From Candidatus Rokuibacteriota bacterium (lineage in GTDB: Bacteria > Methylomirabilota > Methylomirabilia > Rokubacteriales > CSP1-6), in contig QHSQ01000171.1 in NCBI GenBank assembly GCA_003221615.1, forward strand, positions 1 through 35,206: a stretch of DNA of 35,206 nucleotides, read 5' to 3'. Below the pieces are notes generated by a model. It searched no databases and was not told where the DNA came from. It saw only the letters and a program-made list of their open reading frames with translations. Shown here one piece after another: positions 24,868-33,043 of the stretch. Position numbers and translations under genes: made by a program. Within the stretch, counting starts at the first letter, position 1. Every line of letters begins with the position of its first letter.

Positions 24868-25773
24868 CTAACCCGAATCTGACATCCGCAGCCTCACCCC
24901 GGCGCGCTCCTCCTGGAGCGTCGAGGCCTTGAGGCGATCGGCATCGCCCCAACCGCGGTTCATCGCCTCCTGCAACTCCATCTGGCAGAGATCGAGCAGG
25001 CGCGTGGGGACGTTATGGGCTCGGGCGAGATCCGCCGCCAGCCCGAAGTCTTTGTGGGCCAGGGCCAGCGCGAAGCGTGCGGTGAAGTCGCCTCGAAACA
25101 GCGTTGCCGGCATGCGCTTGATGAAGGTCATGTTCTGGCCCACGATGCATCCGGCCCCGAACGCCTCGACGAGGCGCGGCATCGCCACGCCCGCCTTGAC
25201 CCCCAGGGTCAAGCACTCGGCGATCAGCAAGTCGATGCTCATGGCCAGCGCGTTGTGGACGATCTTGGTGACCGACCCGGCGCCAAGCTCGCCGACCCAG
25301 ACCACGGACCGTGAGAATGTATCGAGCACGGGCTTCACCGATCTCAGGATCGCCGCGTCGCCGCCCACGAACAGCGTGAGCTGACCTTCGAGGGCGCCCT
25401 CGCGGCCGCCGTCCAACGGCGCGTCGAGGAGTTGCGCCCCGCGCGTGGCGAGCGCGGCGCCCACGTCGCGGACGACCGCGGGGTCGTTGGTCGTGTGATC
25501 GATCACGACGACCCCTGAGCGCGCGCCCTCCAGAACGCCTCCGGCACCGAGGGTTACTGCGCGCATCTCCGTTGGGCCGGGAACGCAGACACAGACGACG
25601 TCGCACTGCGCCGCGACCGCCCCCGGGGATTCCGCCCAAACTGCGCCGCGGTCGAGCACGGGCGCGGCGGCGCTGCGCCGCAGGTCGTGGACCACGAGCG
25701 GAAACCCTGCCTGGCGCACGAAGCCCGCCATCGGCGCACCCATATTGCCCAGGCCGATGAACCCTACCCGCAT
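24868..25773 (-). CDS. 3-hydroxyisobutyrate dehydrogenase-like NAD(P)-dependent oxidoreductase
   Basis: A 301-residue beta-hydroxyacid dehydrogenase. The Rossmann motif GFIGLGNMGAPM is at residues 4-15, the substrate motif DAPLDGG at 117-123 (usually DAPVSGG), and the catalytic Lys is K170 in GAGSVTKIVHN with N174. The C-terminal AHKDFGLA motif is also present. Family members oxidise 3-hydroxyisobutyrate or tartronate semialdehyde-type substrates with NAD(P)+. The ATG has GGAGGAG upstream, 16 bp behind livM, so it is probably the last gene of the transporter operon. A link to valine breakdown would suit a branched-chain importer; this is inference. Confidence 0.9.
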   Translation of the reverse strand: MRVGFIGLGNMGAPMAGFVRQAGFPLVVHDLRRSAAAPVLDRGAVWAESPGAVAAQCDVVCVCVPGPTEMRAVTLGAGGVLEGARSGVVVIDHTTNDPAVVRDVGAALATRGAQLLDAPLDGGREGALEGQLTLFVGGDAAILRSVKPVLDTFSRSVVWVGELGAGSVTKIVHNALAMSIDLLIAECLTLGVKAGVAMPRLVEAFGAGCIVGQNMTFIKRMPATLFRGDFTARFALALAHKDFGLAADLARAHNVPTRLLDLCQMELQEAMNRGWGDADRLKASTLQEERAGVRLRMSDSG

Positions 25774-25789
25774 CGCGTTCTCCTCCCTG

Positions 25790-26677
25790 TCACTTCGACC
25801 CCGGCGTCTCCGGCAGCAAACCCTCCGGACGCCGGATCATCATCACCACGAGCACCACGCCGACCAGGATCTGCTGCGCGGCGGCGAGCCGCACGCCCGT
25901 CAGGAACGGGATCACATCCTTGGCGAACCGGCTACCCTCGAGCAACCCGAGGAGCACCAGCGAGCCGAGGAGCGCGCCGCGGTTGTTCCCGCTGCCGCCG
26001 AGAATGAGCGCGAGCCAGACATAGAGGCTCTCCTGCGGGAGAAACATATTTGGCTCGACGTACGCGAGGTAGTGCGCGAAGAGAACACCGGCGAGCCCCG
26101 CCACGCCGGCGCCGAGCGCGAAGGCTTGGACCTTGAAGCGGAAGACCGGCTTTCCGGCGACGGCCGCGACCACCTCGTCCTCGCGGATCGCGCGAAGGAC
26201 ACGACCGAACGGCGAGCGGCGCACCCGCTCGAGCGCGGCATAGACGAGACCGAGCGCGGCCAGCACGAGGATCAGGTAGAAGAGATGGTACTGGCTCGGG
26301 AACCACGCGTGGAGCGGGCGTGGGATCGCGGTCACACCGTTTGCGCCACGCGTGAGCCACGCCTCGTTCAGCAGAAACAATCTCAGGACTTCGGCGAAGC
26401 CGAGGGTGACGATGGCGAGATAGTCCTCCCGCAGCCGCAGCGCCACGAGAGCCAGCGCGGCGCCGGCGGCGGCGGCGAGCGCGACGCCCGCGGGCCACGC
26501 CAGCAAGAGCGACACGCCGCCGACGGCCAGCAGGGCGGAGGTGTAGGCGCCAACCGCAAAGAACGCGATCGCGCCCAGGTTCACCAGGCCGGTCAGTCCC
26601 CACTGAACGTTCAGGCCGAGGGTCAGGAGCGCGCGCACGCCGACAAGGGTCAGGATGGCGGTGAGGTACGCGATCAC
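25790..26677 (-). CDS. livM: Branched-chain amino-acid-type ABC transporter permease LivM
   Basis: A 295-residue inner-membrane permease with eight or more helices, starting at GTG 26677, 10 bp behind livH. It has the LivM marks QWGLTGLVNLGAIAFFAVGA near the N-terminus, the EAA-like loop RSPFGRVLRAIREDEVVAAV, and LGGSGNNRGALLGSLVLL near the C-terminus. With LivH it forms the membrane channel of a HAAT-type importer. Ligands of this class include branched-chain amino acids, amides, urea and aromatic acids, so the substrate is not fixed by the permease. Confidence 0.93.
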   Translation of the reverse strand: MIAYLTAILTLVGVRALLTLGLNVQWGLTGLVNLGAIAFFAVGAYTSALLAVGGVSLLLAWPAGVALAAAAGAALALVALRLREDYLAIVTLGFAEVLRLFLLNEAWLTRGANGVTAIPRPLHAWFPSQYHLFYLILVLAALGLVYAALERVRRSPFGRVLRAIREDEVVAAVAGKPVFRFKVQAFALGAGVAGLAGVLFAHYLAYVEPNMFLPQESLYVWLALILGGSGNNRGALLGSLVLLGLLEGSRFAKDVIPFLTGVRLAAAQQILVGVVLVVMMIRRPEGLLPETPGSK

Positions 26678-26687
26678 CGACGCAATC

Positions 26688-27548
26688 TCACGAGCGCGAG
26701 CCGGCGAGGCCGCTCGGACGCACGAGCAAGACGGCCAGGATGATCACGAACCCGATCGCCGTCTTGTAGGTCGGGGGTACGATCAGCGTGCCGGTTTCCT
26801 CCACGATGCCCACGATGAGGGCGCCGGCGAAGGCACCAGGCGCCGAGCCGATCCCGCCGAGAATGGCCGCGGCGAAGACCGAGATGATGATGCCGCCACC
26901 CATCAACGGATCGATGCTGGCGTCCAGGCCGAGGAAGACGCCAGCGCCGCCCGCGAGGGCGCCGCCCCCGAAGGTGGCGACCGCGATCACGTGGTTGGTG
27001 GGAACGCCTTTGACGGCCGAGAGCAGAGGATTGTCGGCCGTCGCCCGCATCGCGACACCGAGCCGCGTGTGGAGCAGGAACGCCTGCGCGAGCGCCATCA
27101 GGGCCACCGTCACGCCGAGGATCAGGAGTTGCTCGTGGCCGATGCGCAGCCCGGCCACGCTGGCGGCACGGGTCACCGGCACGTCGTAAGCGCGAAAGTC
27201 GTTGCCCCAGACGAAGCGCACGACGTTTTCCAGAACGAAGGCGACGCCGATCGACGCGATGGCCAGCGAGAACGGCCGCCGATCGCGCATCGGACGAAAG
27301 GCGATCCGGTCCACCGCGAGGGCGACACCGCCGGTCGCTAGCAGCGCGCCGAGCCACGCCGCTTCCAGCGGGGCGCGCGCGCCCGCGTTCAGCGCGAGGG
27401 CCGCGTAGGCGCCGACCGTCAGGTACGTGCTGACCGCGAAGTTGGGAAAGCGCAGGAGCCGCCAGAGCAGCGAGAAAGCGACGGTCGGCAGCGCGAGGAT
27501 GCCGCCCGTCACGATCCCGTTGAAGACGTATTGCGCGATGGGCGGCAT
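26688..27548 (-). CDS. livH: Branched-chain amino-acid-type ABC transporter permease LivH
   Basis: A 286-residue permease with about eight transmembrane helices. The opening PPIAQYVFNGIVTGGILALP is typical of LivH; the cytoplasmic loop has HTRLGVAMRATADNPLLSAV, and the end has AAILGGIGSAPGAFAGALIV. It pairs with LivM in the inner membrane. The ATG lies 15 bp behind the binding-protein stop, and livM follows after 10 bp, so expression is coordinated. Confidence 0.93.
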   Translation of the reverse strand: MPPIAQYVFNGIVTGGILALPTVAFSLLWRLLRFPNFAVSTYLTVGAYAALALNAGARAPLEAAWLGALLATGGVALAVDRIAFRPMRDRRPFSLAIASIGVAFVLENVVRFVWGNDFRAYDVPVTRAASVAGLRIGHEQLLILGVTVALMALAQAFLLHTRLGVAMRATADNPLLSAVKGVPTNHVIAVATFGGGALAGGAGVFLGLDASIDPLMGGGIIISVFAAAILGGIGSAPGAFAGALIVGIVEETGTLIVPPTYKTAIGFVIILAVLLVRPSGLAGSRS

Positions 27549-27563
27549 CCGCGCGCGAACCAG

Positions 27564-28796
27564 TCAGGGATTGATGATGGTGACGAGCTCGGACTTGCCC
27601 TTGCGCACCTGCTGGACGGCGAAGGGCGCCGAGAGGATATCGCCGATCGCGTCGAAGTCGCACGCGCCCGACGCGCCCTCGTAGTTGATCTTCTTGCCCT
27701 CACCGAGGAGCTTCGCGCCCTCGGCGAAGGTATACACGACGGTTCCAGGCGGGTTGGCGACCGCGCGCAGGTTGTCCTTGATCACGGTGCCCGATGCTTC
27801 ACCCTTGCCGGCCGCGAGCGCGAGCGCCACGATGGACATCTGGTCCCACGCCTGGGGCGCGTAGGGGCTGGTGTCGTTGCGCGGCACCGCGGCGGAGAAG
27901 TCCTTGTAGGCCGGAGAGTCGAATAGCGGCGCGCGATCCATGTTCCAGATTCCCTCCGACACCTCCGCGCTCGCCCCCTCGATGAACTTTGCGTTGACGG
28001 CGAAGCTCGGGGCCAGGACCGCGCCCTTGTAACCGGCCTTGTAGATATCCTTCGCCATCACGACGGAATCAGGGGTGTAGCCTTCGAGCATGATCAGGTC
28101 GGGATTGGTGGCCAGAATGCGCGTGACCTCGCTCCGGTAGGACGGCTTCTTGTCCTCGTAGATGAGGTCATCGGTGATGGTCACGCCCGCCGCTCGGAGA
28201 ATCCCGCTGAAGGCGTCGCCGAACGAGCGCGCATACGGCGTTTGGAGCGCCAGGTAGGCGACCCGCTTCCACTCCTTCTTCGAGACGACGAACTTCGCGT
28301 ACATGCTCCCCTGGAGCTTCGTGTTGGGCTGGGTGCGTGCGACGTAGCCCTTGTGCTCCCCCTGCGTCACGGCGTCGGCGCCCGACACGCCGATGAGGAA
28401 GACTTGCGCCTCTACGCACAGAGGCCTGACGGCCAGAGTCACCGCCGACGCCCACGTCGAGACGATCGCGACCACCTTGTTGACGTCGATCAGCTTGCGC
28501 GCCGCGCGCACGCCCGCCTCGGCGCTGGTCTGGTCGTCCTCGTGAAAGAGCTGCACGGGCCGGCCGTGGATACCGCCCGCCTTGTTGATCCGCTCGACGA
28601 CGGCCACCACCGCGCGCTGCATGTCCGGCCCATACGATCCGCCGGCACCCGTGAGCGGACACAGAGTCCCGATATTGATCGGCGCTTTCGCCTGCGCCGA
28701 AAGCATCCCCGGTACCCCCACCACGAGTCCCGCCGCAGCCGACCCCTTCAACACCGCCCGTCGCGTCAAGAGCTCACGTCGCGTGATCGTCCTCAT
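27564..28796 (-). CDS. ABC transporter substrate-binding protein, LivJ/LivK-like, Tat signal
   Basis: A 410-residue periplasmic binding protein. The ATG at 28796 follows GGAGG 8 bases upstream; the longer frame runs into the inverted repeat and is rejected. The N-terminus TRRELLTRRAVLKGSAAAG looks like a twin-arginine signal with cleavage near LSAQA. The mature part begins PINIGTLCPLTGAGGSYGPD and contains NKAGGIHGRPVQLFHEDDQT, the HAAT/Peripla_BP_6 signature, then DANKVVAIVSTWAS-like strands. It captures the ligand and hands it to LivHM. Ligand identity cannot be read; related proteins bind amino acids, amides or aromatic acids. It lies between livF and livH. Confidence 0.92.
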   Translation of the reverse strand: MRTITRRELLTRRAVLKGSAAAGLVVGVPGMLSAQAKAPINIGTLCPLTGAGGSYGPDMQRAVVAVVERINKAGGIHGRPVQLFHEDDQTSAEAGVRAARKLIDVNKVVAIVSTWASAVTLAVRPLCVEAQVFLIGVSGADAVTQGEHKGYVARTQPNTKLQGSMYAKFVVSKKEWKRVAYLALQTPYARSFGDAFSGILRAAGVTITDDLIYEDKKPSYRSEVTRILATNPDLIMLEGYTPDSVVMAKDIYKAGYKGAVLAPSFAVNAKFIEGASAEVSEGIWNMDRAPLFDSPAYKDFSAAVPRNDTSPYAPQAWDQMSIVALALAAGKGEASGTVIKDNLRAVANPPGTVVYTFAEGAKLLGEGKKINYEGASGACDFDAIGDILSAPFAVQQVRKGKSELVTIINP

Positions 28797-28854
28797 GTCT
28801 GCCCTCCTGCGTGACGTCGAGTCCGGATCATTCATGAACCCGCACACGCGTTCC

Positions 28855-28957
28855 CGAACGGTCGGCGCGGTGGGTGGCCCCACTTCGCGCGCCGGGGGAC
28901 CCCACACCGGGCGGGGGTGGCGCGCGAAGCGGGGCCGCCCGCCGCGCCGGCCGTTCG
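28855..28957. repeat. Long imperfect inverted repeat between livF and the binding-protein gene
   Basis: Arms of 39 bp (28855-28893 and 28919-28957) match at 35 positions around a 25-bp loop. Three of the four mismatches would be G-U pairs in plus-strand RNA. The core GGCGCGCGAAG..GGGGCC is very GC-rich and there is no U tract. It lies in the only long gap (195 bp) of the liv operon, just behind livF and ahead of the binding protein. It could stabilise 3' ends, set the relative level of binding protein, or be a palindromic repeat element. Confidence 0.72.
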
Positions 28958-28991
28958 CCGCAACGCGCGTAAGTGTTCCTGATGAGCCGAG

Positions 28992-29699
28992 CTAGCCGCC
29001 AAGATAGAGATGTCGGATCTCAGGGTCGTCGCGCAGCACGTCGCCCGGTCCTTCGGCGCGTACGCGCCCCATCGCCAGCACGTACCCTCGCCGGCACAGG
29101 CCGAGCGACTCGCGCGCATTCTGCTCGACGAGCAGGATGCCGAGCCCGCGCGCATTGATCTCGCGCACGCGATCGAACACGAGGCGCTGGAGCGCGGGGG
29201 CCAGGCCGGCCGAGGGCTCGTCGAGGAGCAACAGGCACGGTTGCACCATCAGCGCCATCGCGATCGCGAGCATCTGGCGCTCGCCGCCCGACAGGGTGCC
29301 CGCCCGCGCGCGCCGCCGTGCCGCGAGGATCGGGAAGAGCTCGACGACGGCCCCTGCCCGCTCGTCGAACGAACGGCTTGCCGTCCATGCGCCGATCGTC
29401 AGGTTCTCCCACACGCTGAGCGACGGGAACACGTTGGCCTCTTGGGGCACGTAGCAGAGGCCGCTCTCGACGATGCGCCGCGTACCGGCTTCGGTGATGT
29501 CGGCGCCGCGCAGCACGATCCGACCCCCGCGCGGCCGCACGAGGCCCGCCAACGCCTTCAGCAAGGTCGATTTTCCGGCGCCGTTGGGCCCGATGACGGC
29601 GACCAGCTCGCCGGCCTCGACGCGCAGCGAGAGACCGCGGAGGATCTCGTGGTCGCCGTAGCCGGCCGAGAGATCACGCACCTCGAGCAGCGCGGTCAC
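28992..29699 (-). CDS. livF: ABC transporter ATPase LivF
   Basis: A 235-residue ATPase. The Walker A GPNGAGKST, signature LSGGERQMLAIA and Walker B CLLLLDEPSAGLAP are complete, and VCYVPQEANVFPSLSVWENL is the LivF-type Q-loop region. It powers the LivHM permease with LivG. Its start overlaps the livG stop by four bases (ATGA), showing translational coupling. A 195-bp gap with a long inverted repeat follows before the binding-protein gene. Confidence 0.94.
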   Translation of the reverse strand: MTALLEVRDLSAGYGDHEILRGLSLRVEAGELVAVIGPNGAGKSTLLKALAGLVRPRGGRIVLRGADITEAGTRRIVESGLCYVPQEANVFPSLSVWENLTIGAWTASRSFDERAGAVVELFPILAARRRARAGTLSGGERQMLAIAMALMVQPCLLLLDEPSAGLAPALQRLVFDRVREINARGLGILLVEQNARESLGLCRRGYVLAMGRVRAEGPGDVLRDDPEIRHLYLGG

Positions 29700-30487
29700 G
29701 CGGCGGTCCCGAGGTACGCCTCGAGCACGCGGGGATCGCGCCGCACCTCAGCGAACGGGCCCTCCAGGAGGGTCCGTCCCTGGGCCATCACGATCACCGG
29801 ATCGCAGAGCTCGGTGACGAGGTCCATGTCGTGCTCGATGAGGAGGAACGTCCGCCCGGCCGCGCGGAGCGTGCGGATCGCCTCCACGAGCGAGCGCATC
29901 AGCGTGGGGTTCACGCCAGCGCCGGGCTCGTCGAGCAAGATCATGCGCGGCTCGCTCATGAGCGCGCGCGCCAGCTCGAGTAGCTTCTTCTGGCCACCGG
30001 AGAGAGTCTCCGCCCGGTCGCCGGCCAGCGGTGCCAGCTCCACGGACTCGAGGATCGCGTGGGCGCGCTCACGGAGGCGCTGCTCCGCGGCCGCCACGCG
30101 CGCTGGCGACGTGAAGACGCGCGCGAGCCCCTCGCCCGGCTGCGCGTGCGCGTATACGAGCACGTTTTCCAGCACGCTCATCCGACCGAGTGGCCTCGGG
30201 ATCTGAAAGGTACGGGCGACCCCCCGTCGCGCGATCGCGTGCGCGGAGAGTCCGTCGAGCCGATCCTCGCCGAGCCGGATCTCGCCGCCGTCGGCCGGCG
30301 TGAGACCGCTGATCACGTTGAAGAGCGTCGTCTTGCCGGCGCCGTTCGGTCCGATGAGGCCGGTGATCGAGCCCTCGCGGACCGAGAGCGTGCATCCGGC
30401 GAGTGCCTCCACGCCGCCGAAGCGCTTGGTGATCCCGGTGACGGAGAGCAGTGGAGTCGTGGCGGATCTCCCGTGGCTCCGGATCAT
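29696..30487 (-). CDS. livG: ABC transporter ATPase LivG
   Basis: A 263-residue ATPase opening the transporter operon. Walker A GPNGAGKTT, signature LSGGQKKLLELA and Walker B RMILLDEPGAGVNP are present, with the LivG-type GVARTFQIPRPLGRMSVLENV segment after the Q-loop. It forms a heterodimer with LivF on the cytosolic face. The first 12-14 residues are not conserved in the family, so the true start may lie slightly downstream. The 97-bp gap to the divergent amidohydrolase gene must carry both promoters. Confidence 0.93.
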   Translation of the reverse strand: MIRSHGRSATTPLLSVTGITKRFGGVEALAGCTLSVREGSITGLIGPNGAGKTTLFNVISGLTPADGGEIRLGEDRLDGLSAHAIARRGVARTFQIPRPLGRMSVLENVLVYAHAQPGEGLARVFTSPARVAAAEQRLRERAHAILESVELAPLAGDRAETLSGGQKKLLELARALMSEPRMILLDEPGAGVNPTLMRSLVEAIRTLRAAGRTFLLIEHDMDLVTELCDPVIVMAQGRTLLEGPFAEVRRDPRVLEAYLGTAA

Positions 30488-30584
30488 ACGTCAGACACGG
30501 CGCGAAAGGCAGTGCGAGCCGGTCGTCGGGTTTCATGGTACGGTCGTGCCGTTCGCGCTCCACTCGCGCAAAAAGGAGCAGGCG

Positions 30585-31835
30585 ATGACCGACCGACCCG
30601 ACCTGGTGATCGACGGCGACGGGCACGTGATCGAGGTCGATGCGACCTACGAGCGGATCGACCCGCAGTACCGCGAGCGGCGTCCTCGCTACACGCAGGC
30701 GGGCCGCGGCTACATCGTGCGCCTCGTGGATGGCAAGGTGTGGGGCCCCGAGACCGACATCGGGTTCGTGGGCGTCAACGGCAACTTGCCGCCGCCGAAG
30801 GGCAAGGCCATCCACTATCGCCGGATGGGGACCTACAATCCCTGGGCGCGACTGGCAGACATGGACCGCGATCAGATCGACGTGGCCGTCATCTACCCCA
30901 CTGACGAGCTGCCGCTCACGGTGACCCGCGACGGCGGCTTCGCCGCAGCGCGCGCGCAAGCGTACAACGACTGGCTCTACGACTACTGCCAGGTGTGTCC
31001 GTCACGGCTCAAGGGCGTCGGCCTGGTGGCGCTGCAGGACGTGCAGGGCGCCATCGCGGAGATGCACCGCGCGGTGAGCCGGCTCCGCATGGTGGCCATC
31101 CAGATCGGCTGCACCGTGCGCGAGGACACGCTGCTGAGCGACCCGCGGCTCACCGACTTCTGGGCGGAAGCCGACCGCCTCGGCGTGCCGATCGCCGTCC
31201 ACGGGCCGGCGCTGCCGTCGCTGTTCCGGAGCTACTTCGACCTCAACCGGCCCGACCACATGCTGGAAGCCTCGCACATGGCGCACACGTTCGCGCAGAT
31301 GCTCGCGTGCTCCAACATCGTAACGAGTGGCCTCCTGGAGCGGTTCCGCAACCTGAAGGTAGCCTTCCTGGAGGCGGGTGCGGGGTGGGTGCCGTACTGG
31401 ATGCACCGCATGGACGAGTACAACGAGGTCGCGCCCGAGCGCTGGGCGCACATCTCGGCGAAGCCGAGCGAGTACATCAAGGGCGGCCGCGTGTTCTTCA
31501 GCTGCGAGCCCGGCGACGAGTTCATCTCGTTCTTCGTCGAGCACGTCGGGGAGGACGCGATGCTGTTCGCCTCCGACTACCTGCACTTCGACGCGCTATT
31601 CGTCGGCGAGCCGGGCCACGACGGCAACCCCTATCCCGGGACGGTCGCCACCTTGCTCGGGCGAAAGGACGTCTCCGATTCGGCCAAGCGCAAGATGCTG
31701 CTCGACAACAGCCTGCGCTTCTACGACATGGACAAGGCGGCGCTCGGCCGCCGTGGCGCGCCCGTCACGCGGTCCGAGCCGGCGGAGGCGCGCCGCAACA
31801 CGATGCCGGGGACGATCTCCGCGCGGGACGACTGA
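30585..31835 (+). CDS. Amidohydrolase-2 family metal-dependent hydrolase
   Basis: A 416-residue amidohydrolase-2 protein. ATG 30585 has AAAAGGAG 7 bases upstream; a longer frame through the livG region lacks support. The N-terminal metal site reads VIDGDGHVIE, then WARLADMDRDQIDVAVIYPT, IAVHGPALPSL (central His), LKVAFLEAGAGWVPYW and the C-terminal Asp of MLFASDYLHFDA. Such proteins hydrolyse or decarboxylate small acids. Divergent transcription from livG suggests shared control with the importer, whose cargo it may process. The C-terminal 40 residues are polar and probably disordered. Confidence 0.92.
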   Translation: MTDRPDLVIDGDGHVIEVDATYERIDPQYRERRPRYTQAGRGYIVRLVDGKVWGPETDIGFVGVNGNLPPPKGKAIHYRRMGTYNPWARLADMDRDQIDVAVIYPTDELPLTVTRDGGFAAARAQAYNDWLYDYCQVCPSRLKGVGLVALQDVQGAIAEMHRAVSRLRMVAIQIGCTVREDTLLSDPRLTDFWAEADRLGVPIAVHGPALPSLFRSYFDLNRPDHMLEASHMAHTFAQMLACSNIVTSGLLERFRNLKVAFLEAGAGWVPYWMHRMDEYNEVAPERWAHISAKPSEYIKGGRVFFSCEPGDEFISFFVEHVGEDAMLFASDYLHFDALFVGEPGHDGNPYPGTVATLLGRKDVSDSAKRKMLLDNSLRFYDMDKAALGRRGAPVTRSEPAEARRNTMPGTISARDD

Positions 31836-31961
31836 GCCCAAGGCGCCCAGCATCTCGATCGCCAGGTCCCGGGGGGAGTCGAGGTCTTCTCTCAGTAGGC
31901 CGACCCTGATCAAGGCGTTGATCAGCAAAGTTCATGATCGGGCACCCTCCCTCTCTGGGTT

Positions 31962-32504
31962 TTACGACGCCGCGCCTCGAGCTCCGGTTCCGGTGACAGC
32001 GACGGCGGGGCTGCACAGCGCGCTCCGCGCGAACACAGCAACGATCACGAGGCTTATCGCGGCTCCAATGAGCCCATCGAACAGTCGATCCATCCCGCTC
32101 GTATCACCCGGCACGTACAACGTCGCCACCAGGATTGCTGACACCGCTGCCTGAACGTTGATCACCGCTCGGCCGTCGAGTAACACCGCGACCGACGTGG
32201 CCAGCGCCACGACGACCGCGATCTGCCATGGCCCCGTACCGATCGCAGAGATCAGCAGAGCGCCGATGCCGACTCCGACGCTGGCCCCGACGATCAGCTC
32301 GATCGCTCGACGCAGCCGCTGGCCGAGTGTCATATCGATGGAGACGATGGCCGCAACCGGCGCGAACAACGGCGCGTGGTGCCCGAAGAGATGCACGGCG
32401 ACGAACCAGGAGAGGCCGGCGGCCAAGGCCGTCTGAATCAGCGGGACGGCAACGCTTCGCCAACAACTCAGTCGCCCCGTGAGGTGCTCGCCAAGGCGCG
32501 ACAC
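31962..32504 (-). CDS. Short FUSC/aromatic acid exporter-like membrane protein, possibly truncated
   Basis: A 180-residue protein with four or five hydrophobic helices, starting at GTG 32504 nine bases behind the OsmC stop and without a clear ribosome binding site. The repeat-like helices LIQTALAAGLSWFVAVHLFG, TLGQRLRRAIELIVGASVGV and RAVINVQAAVSAILVATLYV resemble the N-terminal membrane unit of FUSC/DUF939-type proteins. These are usually 340 residues or longer with a cytosolic tail, so this copy seems cut short. Downstream, in another frame near 31836-31928, LINALIRVGLLREDLDSPRD reads like a detached soluble tail, which may be the remainder after a deletion. It is the last gene of the sigma-factor operon. 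Confidence 0.62.
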   Translation of the reverse strand: MSRLGEHLTGRLSCWRSVAVPLIQTALAAGLSWFVAVHLFGHHAPLFAPVAAIVSIDMTLGQRLRRAIELIVGASVGVGIGALLISAIGTGPWQIAVVVALATSVAVLLDGRAVINVQAAVSAILVATLYVPGDTSGMDRLFDGLIGAAISLVIVAVFARSALCSPAVAVTGTGARGAAS

Positions 32505-32513
32505 GGTCGGCGT

Positions 32514-33020
32514 CTACGTCGCGGCGTCGCGCCCTTCGCGAACCGTGACGGTCTGCTCACCGATTCGCAGCGTGGCATCCCAGCTGATGTCGATGGCGTC
32601 CTTCACGCTTTGATGCGCGGGACAGCCTTCGGGATGAAGGTGGAGCGCACGCTCGGTTGCCTCGCGCGCCTCCGGCGGTACGGCCACGTCATAGTGGACG
32701 TGGATCGACTTGATCCGGATCGTGTTGCCGACGCCCGAAATGCGACCGTCGACGGTTGCCTTGAACGAATCACGATCGAACGCGATCTTGCGCCCTGCCA
32801 GGGCGCCGCGCAGCGTGCCGTACATTCACCCCGCGACTGCGGCCACGATATGGTCGAGCGTCGAGGCGATCGGCGGCCCTTCCTTGGCACCGTAGTACTG
32901 ACGGAGGGCTCCCTGGACACCATAGACGACGGGCTCCCGCACTTCGCCGAGATAGGCGTGTCGGTAGCCGTCACGGTACTCGAGACGCGCGCGCGAGATG
33001 TATTCGAACTCGTCAGCCAT
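32514..33020 (-). CDS. OsmC-like selenoprotein, in-frame UGA = Sec65
   Basis: Two short frames, 33020-32826 and 32825-32514, are in the same frame and meet at a UGA (32826-32828). Read through, they give 168 residues, the normal OsmC length. The start at ATG 33020 has GGGAGG 7 bases upstream. Before the UGA lies PPIASTLDHIVAAVAG and after it MYGTLRGALAGRKIAF, matching the OsmC helix that carries the peroxidatic Cys (ACxxxAL-type), so Sec65 replaces that Cys. The second OsmC Cys is C133 in LHPEGCPAH. OsmC/Ohr proteins reduce organic hydroperoxides with lipoyl or thiol donors; OsmC-like selenoproteins are known. A dihydrolipoamide dehydrogenase-like gene lies 23 bp upstream and may be its reductant source. 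A SECIS-like hairpin follows the UGA. Confidence 0.87.
32781..32810 (-). promoter_or_regulatory. Bacterial SECIS-like hairpin of the OsmC gene
   Basis: Counting the U of UGA as 1, GCGCCC (23-28) pairs perfectly with GGGCGC (34-39) around UGGCA; an added U29-A33 pair would leave a GGC triloop. A lower stem CGCG (19-22) with CGCG (45-48) follows across a 5-nt 3' bulge. The loop lies 25-26 bases past the UGA, inside the bacterial SECIS range, and has G at its first or second position. Confidence 0.62.
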
Positions 33021-33043
33021 CGTCTGCCTCCCTCGCTCGTGGG

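Noticed and set aside
32514-32825. Separate 103-residue gene directly after the first OsmC half
   Set aside because: Same frame as the upstream half; its ATG abuts the UGA, and only the joined protein matches OsmC in length and motifs.
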